From Pseudomonas capsici (GTDB lineage Bacteria; Pseudomonadota; Gammaproteobacteria; Pseudomonadales; Pseudomonadaceae), in NCBI RefSeq assembly GCF_017165765.1, contig NZ_JAFGZD010000010.1, positions 62,001 through 126,000 on the forward strand: a stretch of DNA of 64,000 bases, written 5' to 3'. A program made the translations under genes and the position numbers. The number at the start of each line of letters is the position of its first letter. Position 1 is the stretch's first letter. Of the stretch, positions 9,159-18,914 are shown one piece after another. Under the pieces are notes generated by a model. The model was not told the DNA's origin. It saw nothing but the letters and a program-made list of their open reading frames with translations, and made no database searches.

Positions 9159-10063
9159 TGAGGCTTCTTGTATGCGTTGGCCCGTTCGTGTGTGCGAGGA
9201 GCCCAGGGAAACAATACGTCGATCTGTGTGCCTTTACCTGGCGTGCTGTGCAGGCTCCAGGAGCCCTTGAGCAAGGCTACCCGTTCGGCCATGCCAGCCA
9301 TGCCGCGCTGGTCGGCGTGTGCCGGGTTGTCAGCCGGCTCGAAGCCGACCCCGTCGTCCGAGATGAAGAGCGAAAGCCCGGCGGGCAGGCGCTGCAGGCG
9401 TACCAGCAGGTTTTTCGCGTGGGCGTGGCGCAGCATGTTGGTCACGGCTTCCTGAGTGACGCGAAAGGCCGCCACCGCCATTTCTTCGGGAATACCGGCC
9501 AGTCGCTGCTGACATTCCAGGCTCCAGCGGACCTGACTGTCGCTCAGGGTTTTCAGCAGGTGGGCCCGCAGGCTGGCCTCCAGACCCAGGCTCGACAACT
9601 GGCGGGGATTGAGGATGCTCGACAGGTCGCGCACTTTATCCAGGGTTTCTTCAAGGATGGCGTTCAGTTGCGCGCCGTGGGATTGCGCCTCTTCGGGCAG
9701 GCGGCGCTGCAGCCAGTTGCACTGGATCTTTGCCGCAGTGAGCATCTGTCCGATGTCGTCATGCAGTTCCCGGCTGAGTCGATGGCGCTCGCTTTCCTGA
9801 ACCTCCAGCATCCGGTCGGCCAGTTCCTGGGGCTTTAGCTGAATCAGCTGGCGGGTGCGCAGTTGGGCGAGCCAGATACTGACAAAGGTGATCAGGTTGA
9901 GGGCAAGCAGTGGAAGGGGCAGGGCGTCTGAAGTCAGGAACAGCCCGATATTGCCCAGTATTGCGCCAGTGCACAGCACGTTGGTCAGCCAGTGGCCGTT
10001 TTTCGTGTTGAGGTATCGCAACCCTGGAAGCTTCCTGCTGACATGCATAGCGAATGGCGCCAC
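9155..10063 (-). CDS. Sensor histidine kinase (HisKA_3 type), partner of the adjacent regulator
   Basis: A 302-residue membrane kinase. Two hydrophobic segments near residues 27-42 and 47-64 (WLTNVLCTGAILGNIGLFL; LPLLALNLITFVSIWLA) anchor it with almost no periplasmic domain. The dimerisation/phosphoacceptor motif is 'ESERHRLSRELHDDIGQ' (about residues 88-104). The ATPase has 'RVTQEAVTNMLRHAHA' (N box), 'ISDDGVGFE' (G1) and 'RGMAGMAERVALL' (G2). The lack of an extracellular sensor suggests it reads a membrane or cytoplasmic signal. The start used is GTG 10063. ATG 10048 is an alternative, and neither has a strong Shine-Dalgarno. Confidence 0.87.
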   Translation of the reverse strand: MAPFAMHVSRKLPGLRYLNTKNGHWLTNVLCTGAILGNIGLFLTSDALPLPLLALNLITFVSIWLAQLRTRQLIQLKPQELADRMLEVQESERHRLSRELHDDIGQMLTAAKIQCNWLQRRLPEEAQSHGAQLNAILEETLDKVRDLSSILNPRQLSSLGLEASLRAHLLKTLSDSQVRWSLECQQRLAGIPEEMAVAAFRVTQEAVTNMLRHAHAKNLLVRLQRLPAGLSLFISDDGVGFEPADNPAHADQRGMAGMAERVALLKGSWSLHSTPGKGTQIDVLFPWAPRTHERANAYKKPQ

Positions 10064-10269
10064 TTGATGGTCGGTGCGGATCGATGTCCGGCAATTGTAT
10101 AACCGCTCCTCAATTCAAGAGCCTGTCCATTACCGGGCAGTGATCTTGTCTCAATACAGGGCGATTTAATGGTTAACCCGCATTTCTGTAAACAGAAAAT
10201 TGCCGGTCAATATGTGCGGTGGCCATTCCTGATGATGTTTCTGGATATTTCCATGATGCCGCAGAATTG

Positions 10270-10308
10270 AAAAAACATGGCTTGCGAACAGGGCTGACTC
10301 GCAAGGCC
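10270..10308 (-). terminator. Rho-independent terminator after the 136-residue unknown gene
   Basis: On the minus strand CTTGCGA (10305-10299) pairs with TCGCAAG (10287-10281), flanked by further G-C pairs, and is followed by ATGTTTTTTC. It lies just after the stop of the gene at 10314. Confidence 0.7.
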
Positions 10309-10313
10309 GACTG

Positions 10314-10724
10314 TTACTGGCCACTGATATTGGAAATTTCGGACAGCTTTGCCAGAAGCTCCTGCTGCTCTTCGCAATCCATGAGAAGTTCGCCAGTCTG
10401 GGGGTCGATCAGCTCCAGTTGCCATGACATCAATTCCAGACAGCTTTTCAGCGTATTCAGGACTTCCGGCGAAAAGCCCTTGTACTGACAGGCCTCGGTA
10501 AGCCACTGCTGCAGCTTTCTGGAAAAATCGGCAAGGCTTTCGATCGAGGCGCTCTGGGCCTCGATGCTCAGTTTGAGCAGATTGGTCAGCAGGCCTTCGA
10601 TGGCGTCTTCATCGTCGCCGATCATTTCCAGGTGCGACAGGCATTCTTCCGACTTGTAGAGAAGGCTCTGTGAATTGCTAAGGAACTGATCGTGTTTTTG
10701 CTGCCACTCATTACTGTTCAGCAT
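10314..10724 (-). CDS. Conserved small acidic protein of unknown function
   Basis: A 136-residue cytoplasmic protein that I do not recognise. It is strongly acidic and almost entirely helical by composition, rich in Glu, Leu, Ser and Gln, with heptad-like stretches such as 'LLTNLLKLSIEAQSASIESL' and 'LLAKLSEISNIS'. There is no signal peptide, membrane segment, cysteine motif or DNA-binding motif. Codon use and GC match the neighbours, and a terminator follows its stop, so it looks like a real monocistronic gene. It lies between a two-component system and cheV. A role as an adaptor is possible, but this is only a guess. Confidence 0.6.
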   Translation of the reverse strand: MLNSNEWQQKHDQFLSNSQSLLYKSEECLSHLEMIGDDEDAIEGLLTNLLKLSIEAQSASIESLADFSRKLQQWLTEACQYKGFSPEVLNTLKSCLELMSWQLELIDPQTGELLMDCEEQQELLAKLSEISNISGQ

Positions 10725-10973
10725 CCTCTGTCTCCACGCATTTGAGGTAGCGAATTTGTTTCGCCCGCAGCGAATGGACGACAGTTAATGTTGATTTCAA
10801 ATGAATGTATGTAGGGGTTTTCTGAATGTTGCTTAAGGATTGCTTGTAAACATTTGAAGCATGAAGCCCTTCAATGACACCAAACCCTTGTCGGATTGCA
10901 ATGCGAGCAAAGGGAGGCTTCCATTCGCTCACTGTGAATGGCGTCACAATAGTGGCTATTGAGAGTTGAGAAT

Positions 10974-11040
10974 ATCAGGTCGTCCCTGATAGGGGCTCAG
11001 GGGTACCCCTAGGCTCGAAAGCATCGAGCCTGTTTTTTTG
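10974..11040 (+). ncRNA. Candidate small RNA ending in a terminator
   Basis: Three hairpins in a row lie in an intergenic stretch: ATCAGG/CCTGAT (10974-10990), the palindrome AGGGGTACCCCT (10999-11010), and AGGCTCGA-AAGCA-TCGAGCCT (11011-11031) followed by TGTTTTTTT. The last is a clear Rho-independent terminator on the plus strand, yet no plus-strand gene ends upstream; the nearest is yegS, 2.5 kb away. A short transcript starting somewhere in 10880-10970 would explain it. The 5' end and promoter are not clear to me. Confidence 0.4.
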
Positions 11041-11148
11041 TAAGGGTCAAAGAAGAGTTTTCTGTCATATTTGACCACGGGCAGTGCGACATCAGTAAAG
11101 CATGATGGTAATGTGACATCAATGCTTGGACATTGTATTTATGGCTAT

Positions 11149-11175
11149 TAAGGTCCGGGCTGTTGCAGCCGATAC
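11149..11175 (+). promoter_or_regulatory. FliA (sigma-28) type promoter for cheV
   Basis: TAAG (11149-11152), a spacer of exactly 15 bases, then GCCGATAC (11168-11175). The flagellar sigma-28 consensus is TAAA-N15-GCCGATAA, so each box has one mismatch and the spacing is perfect. Transcription would start near 11181, about 38 bases before the cheV ATG. A motility-class promoter suits a chemotaxis gene that lies away from any flagellar cluster. Confidence 0.65.
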
Positions 11176-11218
11176 AGGTACTGCAGACTCATCGTGATCA
11201 ACGCTTCAGGAGCTATAA

Positions 11219-12151
11219 ATGGCTGGCATTCTCGACACAGTAGATCAACGCACACAGCTGGTGGGCGAGAATCGCCTGGAAATCCTCATGTTTCGCCTTG
11301 CCGGTCGTCAGTTATTCGCGATCAACGTGTTCAAGGTCCAGGAAGTGCTCCAGCTACCCAAACTGACCCTGATGCCGCAGCGACACTCGTTTGTCTGCGG
11401 CGTGGTCAACCTGCGCGGCCAGACGCTGCCGGTGATCGACCTGTCCCAGGCGATCGGCATGCGCCCGCTGGTGCCAGGCCCGGGCAGTACCATCATCGTG
11501 ACCGAATACAACCGTTCCGTGCAGGCGTTCCTGGTCGGTGGCGTGGACCGTATCGTCAACATGAACTGGGACGCGATCATGCCGCCGCCGACCAGCGCCG
11601 GTCGCCAGCATTACCTGACCGCCATCAGCAAGGTCGATGACCAGCTGGTGGAAATCATCGACGTGGAAAAAGTCCTCGCCGAGATCGTGCCCTACAACGC
11701 CAAGGTGTCCCGCGAGAAGCTGGAAGATCCGGCCCTGGAGCATGCCCGTGGCCGCGAAATCCTTCTGGTGGACGACTCCAAGGTGGCACTGGCCCAATTG
11801 CGCGACACTCTTTCGCAGCTGGGGCTCAAGCTGCATGTGGCCAGCGATGGTCTCAAGGCGCTGAACATGCTCAAGGGCTGGGCAGATGCCGGGGAGAACG
11901 TCGAGGAAAAACTGCTGATGGTCTTTACCGATGCCGAGATGCCGGAAATGGACGGCTATCGCCTGACCACCGAAATCCGCAACGATCCGCGTCTGCGCAG
12001 CCTGTACATCGTGTTGCACACCTCGCTGTCCGGCAGCTTCAACGAATCGATGGTCAAGAAGGTCGGTTGCGACAACTTCCTCTCCAAGTTCCAGCCCGAC
12101 AAACTGGTTGAAGTCGTGCGTCAGCGTCTGCTGATGGTCAGCGGCGGCTGA
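11219..12151 (+). CDS. cheV: Chemotaxis coupling protein CheV (CheW domain plus receiver)
   Basis: A 310-residue fusion of a CheW-like adaptor (residues about 15-160; 'FRLAGRQLFAINVFKVQEVL', 'GVVNLRGQTLPVIDLSQAIG') and a CheY-like receiver (about 178-306; 'ILLVDDSKVALAQL', phosphoacceptor Asp238 in 'FTDAEMPEMDGY', conserved Thr/Ser in 'LHTSLSG' and Lys in 'NFLSKFQPDKL'). CheV couples chemoreceptors to the CheA kinase and adjusts signalling by its own phosphorylation. AGGAG lies 8 bases before the ATG. No other chemotaxis gene is nearby, so this is an orphan CheV, probably under FliA. Confidence 0.93.
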   Translation: MAGILDTVDQRTQLVGENRLEILMFRLAGRQLFAINVFKVQEVLQLPKLTLMPQRHSFVCGVVNLRGQTLPVIDLSQAIGMRPLVPGPGSTIIVTEYNRSVQAFLVGGVDRIVNMNWDAIMPPPTSAGRQHYLTAISKVDDQLVEIIDVEKVLAEIVPYNAKVSREKLEDPALEHARGREILLVDDSKVALAQLRDTLSQLGLKLHVASDGLKALNMLKGWADAGENVEEKLLMVFTDAEMPEMDGYRLTTEIRNDPRLRSLYIVLHTSLSGSFNESMVKKVGCDNFLSKFQPDKLVEVVRQRLLMVSGG

Positions 12152-12172
12152 AACATTTGCTGCCTTGCCTGG

Positions 12173-12221
12173 GGTGGCTCGTATAAGCTGCGACTTTCAT
12201 GTCGCAGTTTTTCGAGCCACC
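12173..12221 (+). terminator. Nested hairpin/terminator between cheV and the MOSC gene
   Basis: The inner stem CTGCGAC-TTTCAT-GTCGCAG (12188-12207) is followed by TTTTT and would terminate cheV transcription. An outer 9-base stem GGTGGCTCG (12173-12181) / CGAGCCACC (12213-12221) encloses it, with the T-run inside the outer stem. The MOSC gene's AAGGA follows at once. Confidence 0.65.
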
Positions 12222-12233
12222 AAGGAACAGGCA

Positions 12234-13043
12234 ATGCTACGTCTCGCTTCTCTCTATCGTTTTCCTCTCAAATCATGCAAGCCCGAAGTGCTGCAGCGCG
12301 CGGCGTTCGACGAATTGGGGTTGGCAGGCGATCGACGCTGGATGCTGGTGGACGCAAACAGCGGACGTTTTTTCACTCAGCGAGCCTTGCCGCATATGTC
12401 ACAACTGTCCGTGCTGTGGAATGCAGCGGGTGGCGTGACCCTTTCTGCTCCCGGTTTCCAGCCTCTGGATGTGGCTCTGCCTGCCAATGCAGAGGCGACT
12501 CTGCGCGGTGTTACGGTCTGGCGCGATACCTTGCAGGTGCCGGATGCGGGAGAGGAGGCGGCTGCCTGGGTCAGCGAATTCATCGGCAAGCCGACTCGTA
12601 TGGTGTATGTGCCGGTGGATCGCGCTCGTTCGCTGCCCAGTGGATACGGCACTGGCACTGACAAGGTGTCGTTTGCCGACGGTTTTCCCTTGCTGCTGAT
12701 CGGTCAGGGTTCGCTCGACGATCTGTCGGCCAGAATCGGGCGTCCCCAGGAGATGCTGCGCTTCAGGCCCAATCTGGTCATCGAAGGTGCCGAGGCCTTT
12801 GCCGAGGACAGCTGGAAGCGCATTCGCATCGGTGAGATGGAGTTTCGAATCCTCAAGCCGTGCGCGCGCTGCATCCTGACCACCATCGATCCGGCGACCG
12901 GGCAGCGCAGCGAAGATCGCGAGCCTCTGACGACGCTCAAGACCTATCGTGAGGTCGAAGGGGATGTGCTGTTTGGCCAGAATATGGTCAACGACGGGCC
13001 GGGTGTGCTGGAAGTCGGGATGCCGGTGGAGATTCTGGAGTAA
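12234..13043 (+). CDS. MOSC-domain protein (YcbX-like)
   Basis: The start at ATG 12234 is supported by AAGGA 7 bases upstream and by a family-like N-terminus (MLRLASLYRFPLKSC). The 269-residue protein has the MOSC N-terminal beta-barrel ('GLAGDRRWMLVDANSGRFFTQR') and the MOSC domain proper ('FADGFPLLLIGQGSLDDL', 'RFRPNLVIEGAEAFAEDSW', and the conserved cysteine motif 'KPCARCILTTIDPATGQ'). Proteins of this type, such as E. coli YcbX and mammalian mARC, bind molybdenum cofactor and reduce N-hydroxylated compounds. E. coli YcbX also has a C-terminal ferredoxin domain, which is absent here, so an external electron donor would be needed. Confidence 0.85.
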   Translation: MLRLASLYRFPLKSCKPEVLQRAAFDELGLAGDRRWMLVDANSGRFFTQRALPHMSQLSVLWNAAGGVTLSAPGFQPLDVALPANAEATLRGVTVWRDTLQVPDAGEEAAAWVSEFIGKPTRMVYVPVDRARSLPSGYGTGTDKVSFADGFPLLLIGQGSLDDLSARIGRPQEMLRFRPNLVIEGAEAFAEDSWKRIRIGEMEFRILKPCARCILTTIDPATGQRSEDREPLTTLKTYREVEGDVLFGQNMVNDGPGVLEVGMPVEILE

Positions 13044-13097
13044 CGGCCAGCTATCCGGAGGGCAGGGCAGCATGACTGTCCTGCCCTCCGTCAGCGT

Positions 13098-15026
13098 TTA
13101 AAGGTCGTCGAAGAAACGCTCGTGCCAATCCACCAGCGGCTGAGGTGAATTGAGCTTCTGTCCGTAGATCACGGAATAAGACAGCACGTTCTGCACGTAC
13201 TGACGGGTTTCGTCAAAGGGAATGCTTTCTACCCAGACATCGAATGCCAGATGGTTGGCACCCTTGAGCCATTGGCGAACGCGGCCAGGGCCGGCATTGT
13301 AGGCGGCGGAGGCGAGCACCCGGTTGCCATTGAACTGACCATGGACCTGGCTCAGGTAGGCAGCACCCAGCTGGATATTCTTGTCAGGGTCGAACACCTG
13401 CTGCGGCGAAGCCAGCGGAATGCTGAACTTGCGGGCGGTTTCCTTGGCGGTGGCCGGCATCAACTGCATCAGGCCGCTGGCACCCACGCCTGAGCGGGCG
13501 TCGTCCATGAAGGCGCTTTCCTGGCGGGTAATGGCGAACACCCAGCTCGAATGCAGGCCGCGTACCTGTGCTTCCCGGACCAGCGTGTCACGGTGGGCCA
13601 TGGGGAAACGGATATCCAGGTCGTCCCAGTACTGCGCCTGACTGATGGTGCGAATCGCCGGGAAATACCACTTCATGTCATAGGCCAGCTTCGCCTGGGC
13701 AACCATTTCATCGCGGTTGAACAGGCGGCTGACGTGATACCACTCGCGACGGCCGTCGACGATTTCGCCACGATCATGAAACTCCAGGGCGCGGCGTATG
13801 CCCGGCGTGTTGCGAACCTTGTTGACCAGCGCAGGGCTGAGCACCAGAGGCTTGTTGTTGAGCTGGTAAGGGCTCTGGGTGCGGTCGGCCGCCAGGAAAC
13901 CATAGAAGTCGCGCTCCTTGGCCACGTCCTTGTACAGAGTCGGGATCAGCGGGTTGTTCGGCTGGGCAAGTTCGAGTGCGCGAGCTTCCCAATAGCGCCA
14001 GCGATTGGTGCTGGCCAGATCCTGAGGCAGGCGGCGGGCCAGTTCGTAGGCATCCTCCCAGCGTCCCAGGCGCAACAGCAGGCGCAGGCGCCATTCGGTC
14101 ACTGTGTTGTCCCGCAGTTCGGGATCATATTTGGTCATGACCTCCAGAGCCCGGTCGTCATAACGACGGGCCAGAGTCAGGCCGATTTCCTTGGCGATCT
14201 CTACCTGCTCTTCGCGGGAGAAGTGCATGGTCGCGGCGTAACCGTCGAGCATGGCCAGGGCTTTTTGCGGGTCCTGTCTGGCGAGGCGACGCAAGCCAAG
14301 ACCGACCACGTCGGACATGGCTTCATCCACAGGGGCGAACTGCGCCGGGTTATTGAGCATTTCCGGCTTCTGGGCAACGGCCAGCAGCAACTTGCCCTGA
14401 GGTGCCAGTGAATTGAGGCTGTTGACCAAGGTGTTTGCCAGGCTGTAGTTGCGAGCCTGGGCGGCCAGCTTGGCGCGCTGCCAGCGTTTCTGCTCGGTCA
14501 ACTGACCGGCCGCTGCCCACTGGCTGAAGAATGCATCGCAGGCGTCCGGCTGGGTCTTGCCGGTCATCCACAGCTTTTCGGCGCTGGCATAGCCTTCGGC
14601 GCGCATGTTGTTGTTCAACTGGTACTGACCGTACAGGCAGTCCAGTTCGACAAAATTCATCTTGGGGCTGTAGTACTTGACGAAGGTTTGCCAGTCGCCG
14701 CGCTCTGCCAGCCAGCGCAACCAGCGCAGCTTCATCCAGTTGGCCTGTGGCAGATCGCCGTGCTCGGCCAGGAATCGTTCTATTTCCTGATTGCTGGCGG
14801 TCTTGAGGCGCGCAGTCAGTTCGTCGTATTCGAGGTAGGGCTCCAGCGGATAGGTGGCCAGTGCCGATCTGTACATCTGATAAGGGCCCGAATCACCCTT
14901 GGCCAGTGCCCGTTTTGCTTCGTCGTAGTATTTGCGTTGTTGGCTGAGGTCTGCCGCGTGAACATTCTGGGCCGCGGTGGCAGAGAGCAGCAGGCAGGAT
15001 AAAAAGCTGAACAAGCGACTGCGCAT
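13098..15026 (-). CDS. slt: Soluble lytic murein transglycosylase
   Basis: The start at ATG 15026 gives a proper Sec signal peptide (MRSRLFSFLSCLLLSATAAQ, cleavage near VHA-A), with GGAAG upstream. The 642-residue periplasmic enzyme is the Slt70 type: a long alpha-superhelical ring domain (about 40-440), a linker domain, and a C-terminal lysozyme-like domain with the catalytic glutamate in 'AITRQESAFMDDARS', then 'GASGLMQLMPATA' and 'LGAAYLSQVHGQF', 'ASAAYNAGPGRVRQWL'. It cleaves peptidoglycan between MurNAc and GlcNAc with 1,6-anhydro product formation. It lies convergent to the MOSC gene and divergent from uup. Confidence 0.94.
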   Translation of the reverse strand: MRSRLFSFLSCLLLSATAAQNVHAADLSQQRKYYDEAKRALAKGDSGPYQMYRSALATYPLEPYLEYDELTARLKTASNQEIERFLAEHGDLPQANWMKLRWLRWLAERGDWQTFVKYYSPKMNFVELDCLYGQYQLNNNMRAEGYASAEKLWMTGKTQPDACDAFFSQWAAAGQLTEQKRWQRAKLAAQARNYSLANTLVNSLNSLAPQGKLLLAVAQKPEMLNNPAQFAPVDEAMSDVVGLGLRRLARQDPQKALAMLDGYAATMHFSREEQVEIAKEIGLTLARRYDDRALEVMTKYDPELRDNTVTEWRLRLLLRLGRWEDAYELARRLPQDLASTNRWRYWEARALELAQPNNPLIPTLYKDVAKERDFYGFLAADRTQSPYQLNNKPLVLSPALVNKVRNTPGIRRALEFHDRGEIVDGRREWYHVSRLFNRDEMVAQAKLAYDMKWYFPAIRTISQAQYWDDLDIRFPMAHRDTLVREAQVRGLHSSWVFAITRQESAFMDDARSGVGASGLMQLMPATAKETARKFSIPLASPQQVFDPDKNIQLGAAYLSQVHGQFNGNRVLASAAYNAGPGRVRQWLKGANHLAFDVWVESIPFDETRQYVQNVLSYSVIYGQKLNSPQPLVDWHERFFDDL

Positions 15027-15232
15027 GAGACTTCCGAGCAGATGATTCGTGAAAAGTGCCACTAGCTTAGCCTTTTGCCAGCCCCGGGTGAAAGCATTGC
15101 CGAAGGCTGTAGCTCGCGGGAATGAAACCGGATGTTATAAGGCCGACACCCTCCGTCGCTGGCGGGCGGCATGAATACCGACATCCATGGGTGATCTCAG
15201 GTAGAATGCGCGCCCGGTTTTTGGAGAAGATC

Positions 15233-17143
<1,911 letters not shown>

Positions 17144-17165
17144 TACCGATTCGCACCTTCAAAAA

Positions 17166-17193
17166 AAGCCCGGGATCGATGCCCGGGCTTTTC
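17166..17193. terminator. Bidirectional terminator between uup and uspA
   Basis: AAGCCCGGG (17166-17174), loop ATCGATG, CCCGGGCTT (17182-17190) followed by TT, and preceded by an A-run that serves as the T-run on the minus strand. It can end both the plus-strand uup and the minus-strand stress-protein gene. Confidence 0.9.
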
Positions 17194-17207
17194 GCTGGTG
17201 AGTGTTT

Positions 17208-17648
17208 TTACTCAGGCTTGTTGAGGCGTACGGCCAGAACGTCGCAAGGTGCGCCATGCAGGACGTCATTGGCGGTCGAGCCCAGCAGCAGGGCCAGACC
17301 ATGGCGGCCATGGCTGCCAACAACAATCAGGTCGCACTTCTGGTTCTTGGCCAACTGGTGGATTTCCTGGCGTGGCTGGCCGTAGACCAGATGGCTTTCG
17401 CCTGCCTTGATCTCCGGGTATTTTTCCTTCAGCTTTTCCAGCTTTTCCTTGGCCTGATCGAATTGCTGCTGTTGCAACTGTGACAGATCCATCGGGACGT
17501 CGCCCCCGAAGGCCATGGCCATGGGTTCGACGATATGCACCATCGACAAGGTGGCATTGCTGGCCTGGGCCAGCACCCGGGCGCGACGTATGACGGGATC
17601 GCACTCGTCGGTGAGGTCAATGGCAACCAGAATGTGTTGATACGACAT
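17208..17648 (-). CDS. Universal stress protein (UspA family)
   Basis: I start at ATG 17648, which begins the family-like N-terminus (MSYQHILVAIDLTDE) and has GGAGGA 8-13 bases upstream; the open frame runs 81 bases further without a family match. The 146-residue product has the ATP-binding Usp fold: 'AIDLTDECDPVIRRA' near the start and the G-2x-G-9x-GS loop 'GSHGRHGLALLLGSTAN' near residue 115. E. coli UspA-type proteins accumulate under growth arrest. The Shine-Dalgarno is part of the palindrome GGAGGACCTCC, which is unusual. Confidence 0.9.
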   Translation of the reverse strand: MSYQHILVAIDLTDECDPVIRRARVLAQASNATLSMVHIVEPMAMAFGGDVPMDLSQLQQQQFDQAKEKLEKLKEKYPEIKAGESHLVYGQPRQEIHQLAKNQKCDLIVVGSHGRHGLALLLGSTANDVLHGAPCDVLAVRLNKPE

Positions 17649-17904
17649 AAGGAGGTCCTCCGAGAGGATTGCGATAAGTGTGAGTATGGCTTCTTCGCAC
17701 GCTTGTGGGCAGGCCCTTTTGCAAGCCATTGTTTATTTTGATTTTTTTAGTGCTGCGAAAGCTGGCGAGCAAGACTGTGGTCTGCTCTGCGACTCTTTCG
17801 GGTGATCTCCTTTTATCGGCGCGCATTCGCATCCGTTTCGATGCCGGATATTTCCAGATGCGGCCACTTTTCGTACAGAGCCTGATCGGGCGGGGACAAG
17901 AAAT

Positions 17905-18342
17905 ATGATGACCTTGGTGGTTCTGTCAATCATTTGTGTGATGTTGAGCCCTCTGGTATGGCTGCGTCCCTCGCGTCAACAGAGCGGCAGAATGGCCTTG
18001 CGCCTTGAGGCCCGGCGTCTGGGAATGGCCATGCAACTGGTACCCCAGGAGTGGCCGCACTGGCTGTCAAAGGAGCCGCCAAGCCCGTGCGCCCAATATC
18101 ATCGTCCTCGATCGGGCTCACAGATGGCATGTTGGGCCTATTGGCAGAGCGAGCCGGGTGTCTGGCTCAATCGCTGGCGCGAGCCTTGCGAGGATGCCGG
18201 GTTGATAAATCATTTCAATACGTTGCCGGCGGACGTGTTCAAGGTCGAGGCCGATACGCAGATGATTGCCTTGTTCTGGGGCGAAAAGGGGGAGCCGCAG
18301 GTCTTGCCGAAAATCGATGCGGTGCTCAAGGCGCTGGCCTGA
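17905..18342 (+). CDS. Conserved membrane-anchored protein of unknown function
   Basis: A 145-residue protein with one N-terminal hydrophobic segment (MTLVVLSIICVMLSPLVWL) followed by a basic stretch (RPSRQQSGRMALRLEARR). That arrangement suggests a signal anchor with a soluble C-terminal domain of about 115 residues, rich in Trp ('WPHWLS', 'ACWAYWQSEPGVWLNRW'). I recognise no domain. A gene of this kind sits at the same place next to fadBA in other Pseudomonas, as far as I recall. GGGGAC precedes the start. ATG 17908 is an equally possible start. Confidence 0.7.
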   Translation: MMTLVVLSIICVMLSPLVWLRPSRQQSGRMALRLEARRLGMAMQLVPQEWPHWLSKEPPSPCAQYHRPRSGSQMACWAYWQSEPGVWLNRWREPCEDAGLINHFNTLPADVFKVEADTQMIALFWGEKGEPQVLPKIDAVLKALA

Positions 18343-18365
18343 AGCCCGCTTGATTCGCAGCCAAT

Positions 18366-18560
18366 AAAAAGCCCGACAAAAGCATCGGGCTGGGGGTTGG
18401 CCAGGCAGGCCGATAATTCTGGGTGCTACGGTGCAATGCCGTAGATCGCCGGGTGCCCTGCGCCGATGAGCGGCTTTGCTGGCACTGGCCAGACTTTAGA
18501 CCTTGCGCTCCGTTTTGTCGCGTTTTTCCCGAGTATTTTTCATCTGCGAGCCTCAACGGT
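18366..18560 (-). ncRNA. Candidate minus-strand small RNA with its own terminator
   Basis: Read on the minus strand, the stretch ends in AGCCCGA (18391-18385) / TCGGGCT (18376-18370) followed by TTTT, the correct orientation for a minus-strand terminator. There is no minus-strand gene upstream within the gap. A second stable hairpin CTACGG-N7-CCGTAG (18444-18426) and a GGCC/GGCC pair precede it. The 5' boundary given is a guess. Alternatively the hairpin only helps to end the plus-strand gene at 18342, though it has no T-run in that direction. Confidence 0.3.
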
Positions 18561-18741
18561 GCAAAAAGCCCTGTCCGGGGTTTGCTCCGAGCTTTGCATT
18601 ATCACTTTTTTGAATGGGCCCAAATCAAACTCGGGGCCTTGAGTGAGGGCTGGCCCGCAATCTGGCCAATACGCCGTTTTTATTGATGTTTCGTTGAATT
18701 GACAATTTTCGGGTTTTGCCTGATGGTGTGCATACCCAAAT

Positions 18742-18755
18742 CAAACGGGCGTATG
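18742..18755 (+). promoter_or_regulatory. PsrA-like operator upstream of fadBA
   Basis: CAAAC-GGGC-GTATG. The PsrA consensus is (C/G)AAAC-N2-4-GTTT(G/C), so this differs by one base and keeps the 4-base spacing found in the perfect site before psrA itself (27585-27598). PsrA is known to repress the fadBA operon in Pseudomonas and to release it on binding long-chain fatty acids. Confidence 0.65.
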
Positions 18756-18914
18756 AATTGATCGTTTGGTCGTCAGACGGCTCTGACAGAACTCTGACTA
18801 CCACGTCGGCGGGTGTGCTTGATTTGGCGTGTTCATCGACGGCGACGTCGTAGTCTCGTCGAACCCCAAGGTTCGGCGAGTATTGTTCAGCTTCCCTATT
18901 GTGGAGATCAGTTG

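Larger units (their letters stand above)
10725..11218. other. 494-base intergenic region upstream of cheV
   Basis: It contains no convincing gene. It holds the promoter side of the 136-residue gene, an inverted repeat CCATTC-N9-GAATGG (10921-10941), the terminator-bearing candidate RNA (10974-11040), a GGTCAAA-N18-TTTGACC inverted repeat (11045-11076) of unknown meaning, and a sigma-28-like promoter for cheV (11149-11175). Confidence 0.6.
18343..18914. other. 572-base intergenic region upstream of fadB
   Basis: No convincing protein gene lies here. The left part holds a terminator and a structured minus-strand stretch (candidate small RNA, 18366-18560). The right part (18660-18914) is the fadBA promoter/leader with a PsrA-like operator at 18742-18755. 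The remainder shows nothing I can name. Confidence 0.6.

Noticed and set aside
10711..10947. A 78-codon minus-strand frame upstream of the 136-residue gene
   Set aside because: It overlaps the start of the more convincing gene, covers the promoter region, and shows no family features.
17643..17662. A riboswitch or thermometer at the first stress-protein gene
   Set aside because: The palindrome GGAGGACCTCC includes the Shine-Dalgarno, but its loop would be too small for a stable hairpin.
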